A DNA stretch of 64,000 nt from Diphasiastrum complanatum (GCA_029204225.1 CM055093.1:35228525-35292524); one strand, 5' to 3'; shown: positions 23,890-37,600, counted from the stretch's first letter. Made by a program: numbers and translations. Notes: generated by a model from the sequence alone, not told the origin.

Positions 23890-24343
23890 AACAAAATCGC
23901 GTACTCTAAGCTATCTCTGAGTAACTGAAAATTCTGTCTGATGTACTTCTGCGGGTAAGCAATAAGCGTGAATAGCAATACTCTAATAGAACTTTGAAAG
24001 AAAAACTGAGTTAGAGAGCTGAGCTAGAGTTAGAGTTAGAAAAGTCTTTAATGATCAACTATTTATACTAAAGCAATTAACGCGTATCCATTAGGACAAC
24101 TAATCAAGCCGTGTAGTCGCATTTGGTAAATGGTCGTAATGCTTTGGCATCCATCCAGTTAGGTCTTCTTGGAAATTTACTTGCAAGCAGCTAGGACAAG
24201 TCTTTAGTTTCATATCAAGTGGAATAATAATTGTCGTTCTTCGACATGGTTGACTTCTTTGACTTTCATCGACGTCGTCGATAAGTCGGATGATGTTTGA
24301 TACGTCGGAGCCACCTGTTGAGCGATTCCCGAGTATTTCTACA
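23890..24343 (-). repeat. Near-complete LTR of copia family A (solo or truncated)
   Basis: This matches the split LTR at 17355-17440 plus 20267-20610 and supplies the missing middle. That middle includes a minus-strand TATAAATAG box near 24063 and a run of AACTCTAGCTC-like words. It stops at 24343, inside the family's R/U5 or U3 boundary, where unrelated Ty3 leader begins. No pol is attached. Confidence 0.7.
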
Positions 24344-24652
24344 TATAGGGTCAGAATTCGTGGAAGTGATAGGATGAAAGATCAGTGTCTGTTATAGCTG
24401 CAGACAGCTCGGTGAATTTTGATATACCTGTTTGGTTGAAAAAAATGTCACTTGGGTCACTTCTTTCAGAGAAAATGTCCAAATTGACACTTTTGTTGCT
24501 TCCCTCCGGCTTTATGGGTTGCTCAACAACTCGTTTAGGACCTGAAGAGAAGTCTTGTGCTGGAGTGTGAGAAAAAAATCAGTTAAGCATACACACAAGC
24601 ACATTAGAAATATGAAAAAGAACAAGAAAGCTAGGTAGAAAAATCTTAGAAA
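24344..24652 (-). other. Possible leader or gag start of a Tat-type Ty3 element
   Basis: This lies immediately inside a minus-strand Tat-like primer site. A minus-strand frame of about 70 residues is open here but resembles nothing I know. Confidence 0.3.
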
Positions 24653-24667
24653 GCGGGAACGGCGCCA
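24653..24667 (-). other. Primer binding site, Tat-like
   Basis: Minus-strand TGGCGCCGTTCCCGC, one base from an LTR end (CAACA at 24669-24673). It resembles the Tat/Athila primer site at its first ten bases and diverges after. Confidence 0.6.
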
Positions 24668-24668
24668 A

Positions 24669-25420
24669 TGTTGGAAGTAAATCTACTCCGCTAAGTGGCT
24701 AGGTCTAATGAGGGGATCGTGCATAGTATAGTGGTAGACCGGTTGTCCACCTTCTAAGTTCTACACCAACATTCAACTGTAAAACATAACATGAAGAGAG
24801 CACCAAGGCTTTCCCAACTGGTGCTCAAAACGTGAATACAACTGATTAAGATGTGGCTAAGGCTTACCCAACTAACCACATGTACAAAATAATAAAAACC
24901 TTGCTAAGGCGGTACCCAACTATCAAGGGAGTCTAACTAAATCCTACTTAACACCCAAAAGGAAATGGAAAAGAATATTGCGGCTAATTAGGCAAATAAC
25001 AAGTAAAAGCATGCCACAATAAAAACCGATGAAAAAGGAGACAAGAGGAGGCCCGAGCACCTTCCCTCAAGCTATGCACCTTTCCAAAGGGAACACAAGT
25101 GAAATAGAATGACAATCTCAAATTAGAGAAGGACAATATAGCATAATCTCAAAAGTGTTGTGTATATGAGAAACACCTCTCCTTTTATAGCAAGGAGGGC
25201 CTTCCATAAGCATCCACTAGCTTATGGGATTCATTCTAAACTAGCCATTCTAAGGCCTCTATAAAAAACTTCTAACTTAGAACTTAGAACTTTAGAAGTT
25301 TCTAATTTGGGACTTTAGATAACTTAGAATCTTTCTAAGCTTAAGTTTCTTAAGTCTAAGTTCTAATCCTAAGTTTAAGTTATTTTATTATTTTAAGCTT
25401 CTACCCATGGACTTACAAAA
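24669..25420 (-). repeat. LTR of a Tat-like Ty3 element (right end uncertain)
   Basis: In sense orientation the sequence ends ...CTTCCAACA and contains GCTATAAAAGGAGAGG (TATA box, near 25175) and dense TTAGAACTTAGAA-type words. No second copy defines its start; 25420-25480 is a guess. Confidence 0.5.
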
Positions 25421-25483
25421 CACATGCCATAGTAGAAGTTTATTGGCAAATACTCATACGTGGGCTTACAAAACACATGCAGC

Positions 25484-25725
25484 TTATTAAATATCAAATT
25501 TATGATCTCCAACACACGTGAGACTTTCATGCATGTGTAAACATGCCATATTAGATACTGGCCTCTTGATTATTTCCCCCATTTACCTATCATAGACTTT
25601 GATTGTTAGGATAGTTGTTCAATATGAGACCTACAACTATGATTAATATTCTAGAGAAGGGTTGGTCCTCCCATAGCAAAACTTTCACTAATGGTCTCAT
25701 GTTTTGGTTATCATGTTAGCCTAAC
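25484..25725. repeat. Dispersed repeat, short copy
   Basis: This is homologous to 49130-49555. Both copies share the block around ATGATCTCCAACACACGTGA, the block CCTCTTGATTATTTCCCC and the final CATGTTAGCCTAACG. This copy lacks about 180 bp present in the middle of the other. No coding capacity. It may be an LTR of an unidentified family. Confidence 0.75.
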
Positions 25726-25727
25726 GA

Positions 25728-26525
25728 CCCAAAAGTATCGAACAACAAAATTCTGATTCAAGGGTTGAACAGTCAAAAATTGATACTGACTTGAAAAATA
25801 ATTCAAAATCTCAACGGGTCGAATCACATCAGAGGGTCGAATTTCAACCAAGAATGACAAAACGACCCAGACAACCTCCATCCCGATTTAGAGATGATCC
25901 AGCCTGCTACTTCATGCAGGAATCAAATACAGTTTCGGAGGCAATGTCTACACCTGATGCTAATAAATGAAAAGCAGCGATGGACACTGAATTCGATTGT
26001 CTGATAGAGAATCAAACGTGGATAGTTACTAAGCTACCAAAGGGAGGAAATCCAATTCCATGCAAGTGGATGTTCACGGCAAAGTATGATGTTGAAGGAA
26101 GGCTGAATCGATACAAATCCAGGCTGGTCACCAAAGGCTATTCCCAGATTCCAGATCTGGATTATTTTGACACCTTCAGCCCAGTCATTAAGCATTCTTC
26201 AATCCGTTTGCTACTGTCCTTTGCAGTTGCAGAAGATCTCAAAGTCCATCAAATGGATGTCCAGACCTCTTTCCTCAACAAGACCATTGAAGAAGAAATT
26301 TTTATGTCACAACCAAAAGGATACGAGATGAGGGGTAAGCAACACCTTGTATGCAAAACCCACAAGACACTCTATGGGCTGAAACAGTCACCCAGAGCCT
26401 GGTTCCAAAAAATAAATGCATTCCTTATTGAGAATGGTTTTATTCCAAACTCAACAAACTCGAATGTCTACTTCAAGTCTATATTCTTCATCATCATCAC
26501 TCTTTATGTGGATGATACACTATAA
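25728..26525 (+). pseudogene. Copia reverse transcriptase fragment
   Basis: A linker with VEFQPRMTKRPRQPPSR leads, after one TGA, into an open RT of 181 residues from 25980. Visible motifs are PCKWMFTAKYDVEGRLNRYK, VHQMDVQTSFLN with a catalytic Asp, TLYGLKQSPRAWF and LYVDDTL with both Asp of the YVDD box. The copy stops directly after YVDD, and connection, RNase H and LTR are missing. Catalytic residues are kept within the fragment, so it broke off fairly recently or was long preserved. No upstream integrase. Confidence 0.88.
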
Positions 26526-27374
26526 TTCAGTAACAATCCTTACATCTTCCAAAAGTGTTATCATCGCTTCAAAAAGTGTTATCATTGTTGTCCTTCCAGC
26601 TATGAAGGTGCAATACCATTGCTCAAAAGTGAATTCATTCAATCAAGTATTTCTACAAATGGTGTAGTCTCTGTTCCAGCGAGTTTATTGGTGATCCGTG
26701 TAGCTATAGTACATAGCTAAATGCATATTCCCATTTGTGAACACAAAGGAATAGAAATACGCAGCCAACGCTGGATCAGCATGCTCAAATCCTACTTCAA
26801 CATTGCACCATATTGTACATACATGAATACATCATTTACTCATTGTTTGAAGAGCTAAAAATCGCGATTTACAGCCTATACTTCCTTAAGAAAGGAGAGA
26901 AAAACATCAACATTTACTTATTGATTCAAGCATGTGGTGGATCGCGATCCAGCGACCACCTTTTCTCATATTTTTCAATGAACCACTACTTTACACAAGC
27001 ATTCCTTCCTCATACTATCAAAATGGCAACCTTTACGAACTTAAAAGAGTACGAGAGCTTACTGTTCCGTATGATGGTGTTAAAAGTCGGATTGTAGATG
27101 GGCGCTACCATGCATAAGCAAGCATGAGGAGGAGGAAGAGGAGGAGGAGGAAGCGTGAAGAAGGCATCGATGGTGGCGTCCTGTTTTATAACCCTTTGAC
27201 AACATAATAATGGAGGGAAAGTCCATTAATGCTTTTTTTGAATTTTGAACCAAACTAATTTTTTTTGGCACCCAAATCATATGGTTTTATTTCAAAAAAA
27301 AAAACCTTACAAGAGCATTCATCAAAGCACAAATAGATTGACGAGACAAGATGAAATATTATTGAGTATCGTTC

Positions 27375-27375
<1 letters not shown>
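26526..27375. other. No gene recognised
   Basis: AT-rich. A short GGA-rich stretch lies near 27125-27150. Open frames are short and unlike known proteins. Confidence 0.4.

Positions 27376-27459
<84 letters not shown>
27376..27459. repeat. (GA)n microsatellite
   Basis: About 84 bp of GA dinucleotides. Confidence 0.97.
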
Positions 27460-27464
<5 letters not shown>

Positions 27465-28563
27465 GGAGCCTTGGTGACACTTGAGAGGGTGCACTCATCA
27501 ACAAAAAAGTGATTATCACATGCCCCTACATGGCAAGGGACCTTTGCCACCTCATGTACCACATGGTAGCAGCCCAAAGCAAGTATGAAAGGAGATGAAG
27601 CACTTCATTTCCAATGAACCAATGAGAGGACTACATTTTAAATAAGGAACTTGTTAGGTAATCAAGTGTGAAATCAATACAAGAGAACAAAATATCAAGT
27701 CTGAAATCAATCTAAGTTAAAAAGTTCATGCAAGTGATTGGCATTATGGTGTTCACCAAGTATACAAAATGTACAAAAAGTTAAGAGTTTAATGGGAGGA
27801 GTGATTGCTATGAAAAAGTTCATGAGAGGGGTTGGCACCACTCATTAGGTCTTTTTCATGTGTTCAATTGGTGAGGAAGCTTGTGAAGTTGTCAAAGATA
27901 GTGGAAGTGCCTAAAAGTTTGCAAATTTACTTCAAGAGATAGTGAGTGATTTTTTGAGTTTTGGTCCATTAATATTTTGAAAGCATGGGTTTGCTAATAA
28001 AAAGCCTTATTTCATGTATCAATCATCAATTTGCACTTTATGTTTAAAACAATTGCCTCTAGAGCATGTTGAGTGGAGAGTTTCGACTTAGGAAAAATGG
28101 GCCATGAATGGAATGATTGGGATTCAAACGAGCCAATTAGTTTGCATCACGCCATTCAACACACTAGTCAATCAGCTCCAATCAGCTTTCATCACTCCAT
28201 TTAACACTTAACTACTAGATCAGCTCGCATCACTCCATTTAACACCTACCAGCCAAGTCAAAAAAAAGACGCGATCCAGTGCTCAGTGCTCTTTATCTCA
28301 CTTGCCAAGGTTTAAAAAATTGGATGGAAAAACGCGCGAGAGAAAGGCATGCATTTTTGTGTGGTGTGAAACCAACCCAACCTAAACCACATTTTGAATC
28401 TTATTCTAATATGAATGAGTTGTTTGCTTAAAAAAGATGGAGGGAGGATCTACATAAGCGTGAAGTGTGAGTAATCTCGTCTAGTCTCGTCTCCTCTTTA
28501 TTAAGGAGCTGGTTTGGGGGAAGGAGCGAGCGAGGAGCTGCCATTAGTACAACGATCGCGAGG
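27460..28563 (+). promoter_or_regulatory. Upstream region and 5' UTR of the coiled-coil gene
   Basis: No gene. Degenerate tandem copies of CATCACTCCATTTAACAC occur near 28143-28250, about 38-45 bp apart. A pyrimidine-rich patch (TCTCGTCTAGTCTCGTCTCC-like, about 28473-28497) precedes the inferred transcript start, as in many plant promoters. A clear TATA box was not identified. Confidence 0.35.
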
Positions 28564-28629
28564 GTGAGCAAATAATTGATGCAGAATCATCGCATTGTCA
28601 ATTACACATTATTGTTCTGATTGTTGCAG
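28564..28629 (+). other. Possible 66-nt intron in the 5' UTR
   Basis: GCGAGG/GTGAGC at 28558-28569 and TTGTTGCAG at 28621-28629 give good donor and acceptor matches 10 nt before the ATG at 28640. At 66 nt it is short for a plant intron. It would remove an upstream in-frame ATG at 28595. Confidence 0.4.
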
Positions 28630-28639
28630 CGGATCTGAG

Positions 28640-31600
28640 ATGACGATGGCGCCTCATCGGGGAAGAAGTAGTCCCAATCTTGCAATCTTGCTAGTCGCAT
28701 TCGGGTTAGTTGGAGTTCTGTGTTTCGAGATTGCCAAGGAGCGCAGAGCTTCCAATGCTTTGCTTGACGAAAAGGCAGCAGAGACGAGGATAGTTAATAA
28801 GAATCTGGAGGTAAATGCTTCTTTCAATATGCGCTTATTATATATCAGATCGGTGGAAGTTTTTGTTTATGTTGCTCTCTGTTACGTTCCTGATGTAATA
28901 TTTTCGTATGAGACTTATTAGCATTCTTTATTGCCATCCAATATTCGATCTGATGAGCAGAGAGGATCTACAACTTATTCCACCCCTGATTTGCTCCATC
29001 ACTTCGTAGATGTTGATATTTGCAAGCCAAACTCTTGATTCAAATCTAGATCCGATTTCTAGTTAGCTTGGCTTCAGTCGCAGTCATCTTGTCAAACAGA
29101 AATTGTGCGCAGCTAGCGCTGAAAAAAACAAATGATATTGCTTCCAGGCTGGTGATGTACTCTTTAGATCTGGTGCAAAACGCAGAGTATGTAGGTACAC
29201 AGACAACGTGTAATGGTATTATGCTGGAAGGGCAGTCGCAGTTATCTTATCGAACAGAAAATGTGCGCAGCTAGCGCTGAAAAAACAAATAATATCTGGT
29301 GATGTACTCTTTAGATCCGGTGCAAAACGCAGAGTATGTAGGTACACAGACAATGTGTAACGATATTATGCTCGAAGGGCAGACAAAAGAGACTTCTGTT
29401 CGGAGGTTTTCAAAGATCATACATTAGGAAATGTAGTTCGTGTATAGACGCCATTTCCTGTTCTTCGCGCAGAATAGAAGCAAAGGCAGTCGAGTTCTCA
29501 TCCTAAAGGGCTATCCTCTTCTACATCTTTGTACGAGTTCAGTGCAAGCATCTGAGACTTCTCCTAAGTTTTATGTGAGTGCCATAATCAGAAGGCCTTA
29601 TGCTAAGATCAATTCATCGATTGTCTTCAGAGATCCTAGCCAACAAGAGCACATTCGGGTTTGTATATTTAAAATTGTTCTGTATGTATGTAACCTGCGC
29701 CTACTCTTCGGTGCTGATGATGTGAGGAGGAATGTATTTCAGCCAGGCTAAGTATGCATTTTGGTTTCCAGGGACCAAAGAAATTTAAAGTCTTCAAGGT
29801 TTGCGATAAGGTTCTGAACTAGAAACAAAAGTTGAGAAATTGTAGCATAGATCAGGAACACGTGTTGAGTATTTATAGTATCGCTTTGGGGGCAACCATT
29901 TAGAGCATTGGTCATTCCACTAGACATATGTTCAAATTGGTGAAGCATTAATTTTTTTTTTTTAAAAGTAAGTAACTCAAGCTATAGAATTAGGTACAAA
30001 GGAGCAAGGAGGCTAAATCTGCTTTTTTTCTTTTGTCATGGTGTGAAGTAGGAACTCACTTTCTTGGCTCATGCACCTTCAAGTTGGTTGATCCAACTTT
30101 TGATAAACTTTATGAGATTGCAAGCTTCTTCTTAGGTTTTATAATGTCGTACACTTAACATGAGCTTGTATTGATCTATCAATTGTTTTGTATGTGAAAA
30201 TCCTTTACTTATGTAATGAAAAATTGAGGGTTGGTTGACAAATATGTCACTAAGAATGCTCATGGTTTACTCATATTAGCATATTAGAATTAGCATTGAG
30301 GTGTCTATTAAAAGTTGACGTGATGAGGTCAATGTATTTATTTAACTTATGCCAAAGTAAGAAATTCATTATGGGAGGTGACTGAGTACTTGGTTTGTTG
30401 TAAAGGTAGTTCCAACAATGAGAACACTTAAGAAAAGGAGCAAGACCTTAGACTAAGATTCCCATATTTCCTGCCTTGGAAGAAAGGTCTTTTAAGGAGG
30501 AGGGAATGAGTGACTCACAAAAACATGAACCATGAATACCATCCTATGCCATAAGCATTAACTACCAAGAAGGCCATGCCAGATGCACCCATGCCAAATT
30601 TGCATGCTGAAATATCATAAAAGTAGACTATGAATGCAGAAGGATCCATAGTAACCTAGACATGCTAAAGGAGAGGCCGGACTAGATCTGTCTAGCTGCA
30701 TCATAATCTGCTACAATGATGTCAGAGCATTATTATAAGTTTCATTCATGTTTGCAGGCAAGTGTAGTAATATAGGATATGGTGCTCCACCAAGTAAGGG
30801 CTTTGCCCTCCAAACAGAGTGCTTCTATCTTGACCTCATTGAAATCATTGCAAGGTCATTACCTTAAACGTGTGTTAAGTTGGGAAACAGTTACAAGCTA
30901 AGATTCACTAGCTATGGTAGAAAGCAGGATTTAAGCTAGAAAGCAGGAAGAGAATGCTTAAGGAGGCTAAAGAGGAGCAATCATCATAAACTGAATAAAG
31001 GAATACAATGCTGCCCTACTTATACCCTCTCCCTGAATCAAATGGAGGATTCAAAAAAGGGAGGGAAAAGGATTTGGAGGGAAAATTGTGCGCCCTCCCA
31101 ATAAGAGGACCCGCACTCCAAATCAATGTGACCAAGTTCTAAAAATATAACTAAATAGGGCCCAAGGCCAGTATATGAATAAAAAGGGCCCTTAGGCCTG
31201 CTTATGCATAATAACAATAAAAGAATGGACGCGGCAAATGTAATGAGCCAAGTCCATAACTCTCCCCTGCAGAAAAAGAAAGCCCTCCACCGGCTAGCAA
31301 GCATAATGACTATCTAAAACAATAATGTAAGCATGCTAAATACTGAAAAATCACGAACTAATGGAAATACTGATGGAGAGGACATAAGTCGTCACAACAA
31401 ATACCCCAAAAGCATCATAACTGTGTAAAGCAAGTGCTAAGCAAATACGACAAAAAAGAATAGTCATAGCTAGCCGAATCATGAAGCAGAGGGAACATCT
31501 ACAATGACATCTATAGTAGAGGAGAGAACTAAAGCCATGAGGGCTCGAGCCTGATCTGCCAATAATGGTGTATGATAAAACACATCAATAGGCTCCCAAG

Positions 31601-34600
31601 TGGCCTCCTCAAGAGGACGACCATCCCACTGTACTAAAAACTGAACCTGCTGCGACGTCGACTGTACTGAAGGCGAACCTGATGGATAGCGGCTGGCAAA
31701 AAAGGGAACAGCTCTGGCTCTGTAGGAAATGTGAGATCGCGAGGAGCATCATCCTCAATGGCAGCTCGTAACAGGCTAACATGAAAGATATCACAAGCTC
31801 GTGTAGAATCAGGCAACTGTAACCGGTATGTAACAGGGCTGAGGCGATCCAAGATACAGTAAGGCCCATAATAGCGTGGTGCAAGCTTCTCAGTAGAAGC
31901 ATGACCCTGAACAAAGTGATGACGTGCAAAGCGTAACCGGAGGTAAACCATATCACCAACCTGAAACTCAACATGACGACGATGACGATCAACAGAAGTC
32001 TGATAGCGCTGCTGAACATGCTGTAAGTGAGTAGTAGCCCTAGCAATAAGCTCACGAGCACCGGATAAAAAAGAAGCAATGGTAACTGGTGTATCATCAG
32101 GAGGAAGAGGCACCCCTGGCAAAAGTGGAGCATATCCATGAGCCAATAAGAAAGGTGAAACTCCAGTGCTGGTACTATTAGAGCTATTATAGCTATACTC
32201 TGCCAAACATAAATGCTGGTCCCAATCCTTCCTGGAAGGAGAAACAAAATGTCGAAGGTAATCCTCAAGGATCCGATTAAGGACCTCAGTCTGCCCATTA
32301 GCAGTAGAATGATAAGCAGTACCCATCAGAAGCTGTACATCCAAAATATGCATAAGCTCTGTCCAGAACGTAGATGTAAACTTACTATCCCGATCAGATA
32401 GGATAGTACGTGGCATACCATGCAGGCGAAAAATATCTGGTAGAAAAAGACGTGCGCACTGCTCAACTGTAATAGTACTGTGGACCGGTATAATAGTACA
32501 CGTACACGAATAGAACGAGGACCAGGACGCCCATCCCAAGTAGCATAAGCAAGCTGCGCATGGCAAGCGGCAGAAGCAGGATCATCAGGAAGCGGGTCAG
32601 CCGACTCATCAACAAAATGTGGGTCAAGAGTATCAAGAATCTGGATATAAACATCAGAATCATCAGGAGTAAGAGCCTCATGGTAAAAAACAGCGGTAGG
32701 AGGACCAGAAGACTGTCGGCAATCACGAGCGAGATGATCTGGACTCTTACAGCGATAACAAAGGCGCTTCTGCTGAATCTCAGCGAACTCTGCGGCTGAA
32801 TAACGGCGAACAAAGGCAGGGCAAGGTGTAGAGGGCGAGGGGGAACGGTAGTAGAAGAAGCCAAAGTAGGACAAGCAGTGGAAAGAGGGTGAGAAAAATG
32901 AGAAGAAGTGGACAACTCAGGATACTTATGCTGCAGGGTAGTAGCTAGGGAGATAGCATCTGAGAGAGTAGGAGGCCGAAAAGAGGAAACATCATATCGT
33001 AAGGAGTCTCTAAGACCAGCAATAAAACGTGAAATAAGCTTTGTAGGATGAAGATCAGTAAAAAGGTAAGAAAGCTCAGTAAACTGATCAATATAAGCAG
33101 TCAAATGACTAGTATGGCGAAGGCTACGAAACAGATCACGTTGGCGAACCAACCACTGTGGGTCAATCATAGCCATACGAAGATCATGCCAAAAAGTAGG
33201 CCATATATGTAATCCCTCACGAGTAGGCTTAGAGCGATAGACACGCCACCAAGTCTGAGCTCGCAGCGAACTGCACTTTCTGGGCTTCAGTCTTGGGATA
33301 CATAAGAAAATAGGTTTCTAACTTAGAGAACCAATTTTCCAAGATATTCCCATCAGATGAACTAGAATAAGTAGTAAGCTGGATGCGATCACGAAAATCA
33401 CGAGCAAAATGAGGCTCAGGATTATCTGAAAAAGTAGAAGAAGGAAATCCTGATGGTGCGGAGGGAAATCCAGGTGGTGGTACAGAAGATCCGAAAGGAG
33501 ACCCATAAGAACTAGCACTATATGAAGGGAGACCAAACGTACTACCAAAAGCACCTCTTGAAGATGGAGATGGAGCAAGAGCAGGCGTACTCAAAATAGG
33601 AAATAAAGGTGCTTTACCAGGACGATGAAGAATGTCTGGGGGGGTGGTATCCCCTTGTGGTAGGATAGTCTCAAGGCTAGAAAAAATACGATCAATACGA
33701 CTCTCAAGATGATCCATGCAGGAATCAATATGTGTAAAACGATCATCTAAAGAGCTTTGCGGAGGGTCTTCTGATGAAGAAGTCGCCATAGGGACTAAGG
33801 AAGAGGCAAAAACCTGAGGGAGAGGACGTCTGTCGTCACCCCAACTTAGTCTAACTTCCGAAATCACCAAAAATGGCACGTAAACAGTCAATCAAGATGG
33901 ATAATAATCAAAAAATGAGGGGCTGAGAAAGTAGAAGGTTTCTAACAAAATGGAAAAATGGAAAGAGGAGGGTGTGAGGCAACAAATATGAACAGGAATA
34001 GGGGGCTGGAAAGAGCAGTATATGAGCAGAAAAGACAACAAGTAGGTGCAAAAAGGAAGTGCAAAAAGGGCGCAAGCAATACCTGGGTGGGTGCTGATCC
34101 GTCGTTCACTCGGTAGTGCCAACAAAGAGAGGTAAAAGCTGAAGATAATAGGGCACTGGGCAGCAACTACCAAGATCCACAATATGTTGAAGAATAGGCT
34201 GAAAAAAGGTGCTGAAGTAAGGTGCCGAACAGCCTCCAATCAATAGCCGAAACGGACAGCAAGTCGGTGAAAAGAACCGCTGAAGATGAGATGGTAGTAG
34301 GGCGCTGGACAATAGCTACCAAAAAACAATGGAAATCTGCCAAAAAAATCGACGAAAGCGATGGGTTACCGCTAAAAATGAGATGGTAGTAGGGCGCTGG
34401 ACAGCCTCCAATCAATATAAAAAATGGACAGCAAATCAGTGACGAAAAGTGTCGAAAATGATGAGGTAGTAGGGCGTTGGGCAATAGCTACCAAATCTGC
34501 AAAAACAATGAAAATCTGCCGAAAAAATCGACGAAAGTGATGGGTTAGCAGGGCGCTGGACAGCCTCCACCAAAACTGCTCTGATACCAAGTTACAAGCT

Positions 34601-37600
34601 AAGATTCACTAGCTATGCTAGAAAGCAGGACTTAAGCTAGAAAGCAGGAAGAGAATGCTTAAGGAGGCTAAAGAGGAGCAATCATCATAAACTGAATAAA
34701 GGAATACAATGCTGCCCTACTTATACCCTCTCCCTGAATCAAATGGAGGATTCAAAAAAGGGAGGGAAAAGGATTTGGAGGGAAAATTGTGCGCCCTCCC
34801 AATAGGAGGACCCCCACTCCAAATCAATGTGATCAAGTCCTAAAAATATAACCAAATAGGGCCCAAGGCCAGTATATGAATAAAAAGGGCCCTTAGGCCT
34901 GCTTATGCATAATAACAATAAAAGAATGGACTCGGCGAATGTAATGAAGCAAGTCCATAACTGAAACTGTGATCTCCTTCACTTCGAGATGTCATATTGA
35001 TGAGTTGCAAAGTACAATAGAGGTGCCTCACTATAGGAAGATAAAGGATCCATAAGTTCGAAATATGAGACAAAAAAAATTACGAAAAGATGAAGTTGCA
35101 AAAGCTAGTAACACTTTGAAAAAGTTGAAATCTCAGTAACTGGATTTCTAGTGATCCAATCTAGAGCTGTTAAGTGCAACAGAAGTACCCTATAATAGAA
35201 AACACAATGATTTAACGATTTCTATAAAAGTTCACAAAACGTGTGAACTTGAGAACACTAACAGAAGCCAACAGAATGACCTGAAAGATGGATAGACAAC
35301 CTCTTTACTTTCAGAAATCAGATAGTTTGCAAATTGTAAAGTGCATTACTATAGGAAACATAATGATCCAAATTCTTTTCCAAAAAGACACAAAAAGTAC
35401 AAAAAAAATGAACCGCAAAAAGTGGGAAAAACCTTAAAATTTTGAAATAGAGCTTCTGCATATCGGAATGAAAATCTCTAAGCTGAATAAGGAGCACCTT
35501 GCAGAAGGAAGATAATGATAGAAAAATCTCCACAAAATTTCATGAAAAAGTATGCAAGTGACAGCATTTTTGAAAACTATCAAAAGGGTTGATATTTGGT
35601 GCCCTATCTTTTGCTATACAGAAATGAAGAATTTTCACATATTCTTAGGCGCCCAACCCAATGATCCAAACAAAATAGAAATCTGGGTTTGAACTTTGTA
35701 GAAAAAACCAGAGCCGAAAAAACAAAAAAATAAGGTTCTGTCTCAAAACAAAACAAGCCACTGCATTCCACACTTTTTACATCGATTAAATTCTTCAACA
35801 AAGTGGACAGCCTTTCTATTCAGCTGTTTAAGCCCTTTGATGAGATTCTACGGCTCAATTCAAAAAGGAAAAAATACAATGCCCTGAAAGAAACTGTGGA
35901 TAAGTTTATTAGTCAGTTGGCCAATGATGAGGTTTATCACAACAGTAGGATCAACATCCCTAAGCTTCAGGACTTTTTGCAATAAGCTCACACTCAAAGT
36001 TTGCAAAGGCTAACAATTAGCTTCTATTGAGGCTAAGAAGGGCGACCTTACATATATATAATGGCATTGAAAATCCCTCTTCGGATGCTTCAAAAAAAAG
36101 ACTCATGCATGGCAGAGTCAAATGCACATCACAATTAGACTCCAATCTGTCCACTTTTGGCTCTTCTGAGTTCACCTTTCCATTGCACAAATAAATGGGT
36201 GATGCTATAAATGTGTGGGACCTTTTTTTATAGTTTTCTTCGGACCATTCCATTTTTACTGCTATTTAAAAATTTCCAATTAGAGGAAGAGAGATGGCTA
36301 GGGATGAAGCTATGATTGAGGCAACAACTGCGAAGTGAAATAACGGTCTATGAGCTAGTTAAAGAGGATGCTACATTCTTTTGCACATGCTACTTATCTT
36401 CTTGCTGCCACCAGAAGGACCTTAACAGGTACTGTTGCCTCCCTTGATCCTCCTGTCAACCCTTGCAAGTTGCAATAGAAGCAGGCTTTTTAGGAGAGCT
36501 ACAAAGGTACATTCTTAGAATGAGTATTTCAAATGGGTTCATCGCTATCAAATTTGGTTCTATGAAAGGTTACGAGTTTGAGGTTACACTGGGGCCTTCT
36601 TCATCCATGATTGCTTTGGGACTCAACTACGGTGACATATCCACAGTGTTGGACTTATGCTTTTCAGATATATCTGTGTTTAGGTAAGTCCTTAGTGTGG
36701 AGATTTGAGTATTCTCTTTATACTCAACCCTCTAAATTTAGGGGCATTCCTAAACCCTAAATTGCTAGATGACTTCTCCAAGTTTGCACTTGGTTGCGAT
36801 ATTCAGCCGACCTGTTGTCTAGTGGCTAGGGTTCACAATAGTTTATCTACCTATTATGTACTCCCTTGACCTTGAGGATCATTCCATTTTTGGCTCTAGA
36901 TTTACTCATGTGACTCCTAAAAACATATGCTCAAAAATATTCTATTCTTAGCTCTTCTAGGGTAGCCATTCTGGCTCTACTTTTCTATTATTTGTAGTAC
37001 AAAGGTTTGAGGTTTGTCCACCTCTCTGGTTCTCAGTGCCACTAATGAGCTCTTTGCAAGAGCATAACTAGTTTGGCCTATGTATGATTTATGCTTACTA
37101 CTTTTAGCAAAATGTTTGCATCCATCTTTGACCCAAATGTCTATTGCACTGTACAGCACTAAACCCTAAACTAAAACCAGGTCTGGAAAAGATATACCTC
37201 TATGATACCATTGCTACTAATCCATAAATATGGTCGTTCTGCGAGAGACTTGCTGCAAGTATCTGAAGTGAAGCTGGTCTGTAAGAAAACTATCATTACC
37301 CAAAACTTGTGATAATCACTTCTATGCTAGAAGAAGAGTTTTTTTTTTGTTTTCACACAGTAGAAGAGAATTTTGACGGGCATGGTCATCTCTCACACGT
37401 AGACTAAGTGGAGGAAAATGTAGAGAAACAAACAACTTAAAGCAAATGAAGCAAGCTACCACAATCAGAGCTAAGATTCTCTAAGCTTATCTAAATTCAC
37501 GGTCCAGTTCATCTGGCAAGTAGTAAAACAAGGTCATATGACATGTATTATGAAGCCTTAATGTAATAACAATGAATGAATGTGCTATACAGCCCTAAAC

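Larger units (their letters stand above)
30889..34962 (-). mobile_element. Internally deleted (non-autonomous) Ty3/gypsy retrotransposon
   Basis: This 4074-bp element has both LTRs (373 bp each, about 11 mismatches by eye, roughly 97% identical), a perfect GAAAC target duplication (30884-30888 and 34963-34967), a primer site and a purine tract. Sense is the minus strand. It encodes gag with a CCHC knuckle and then passes directly into the second half of integrase. Protease core, reverse transcriptase, RNase H, and the integrase zinc finger with the first catalytic Asp are missing. It cannot move alone and would need a relative in trans. It lies in the large intron, antisense to the host gene. 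The LTR ends are AGTTA...TAACT rather than TG...CA. Confidence 0.92.

Noticed and set aside
29440-29751. 103-residue plus-strand frame in the large intron
   Set aside because: No domain, no splice sites in phase with either exon, and composition like random translation.
33892-34590. Several long minus-strand frames between the Ty3 gag start and its 5' LTR
   Set aside because: Overlapping, repetitive and without gag motifs. They fit the element's leader with internal repeats (the ATGGTAGTAGGGCGCTGGAC theme) rather than genes.
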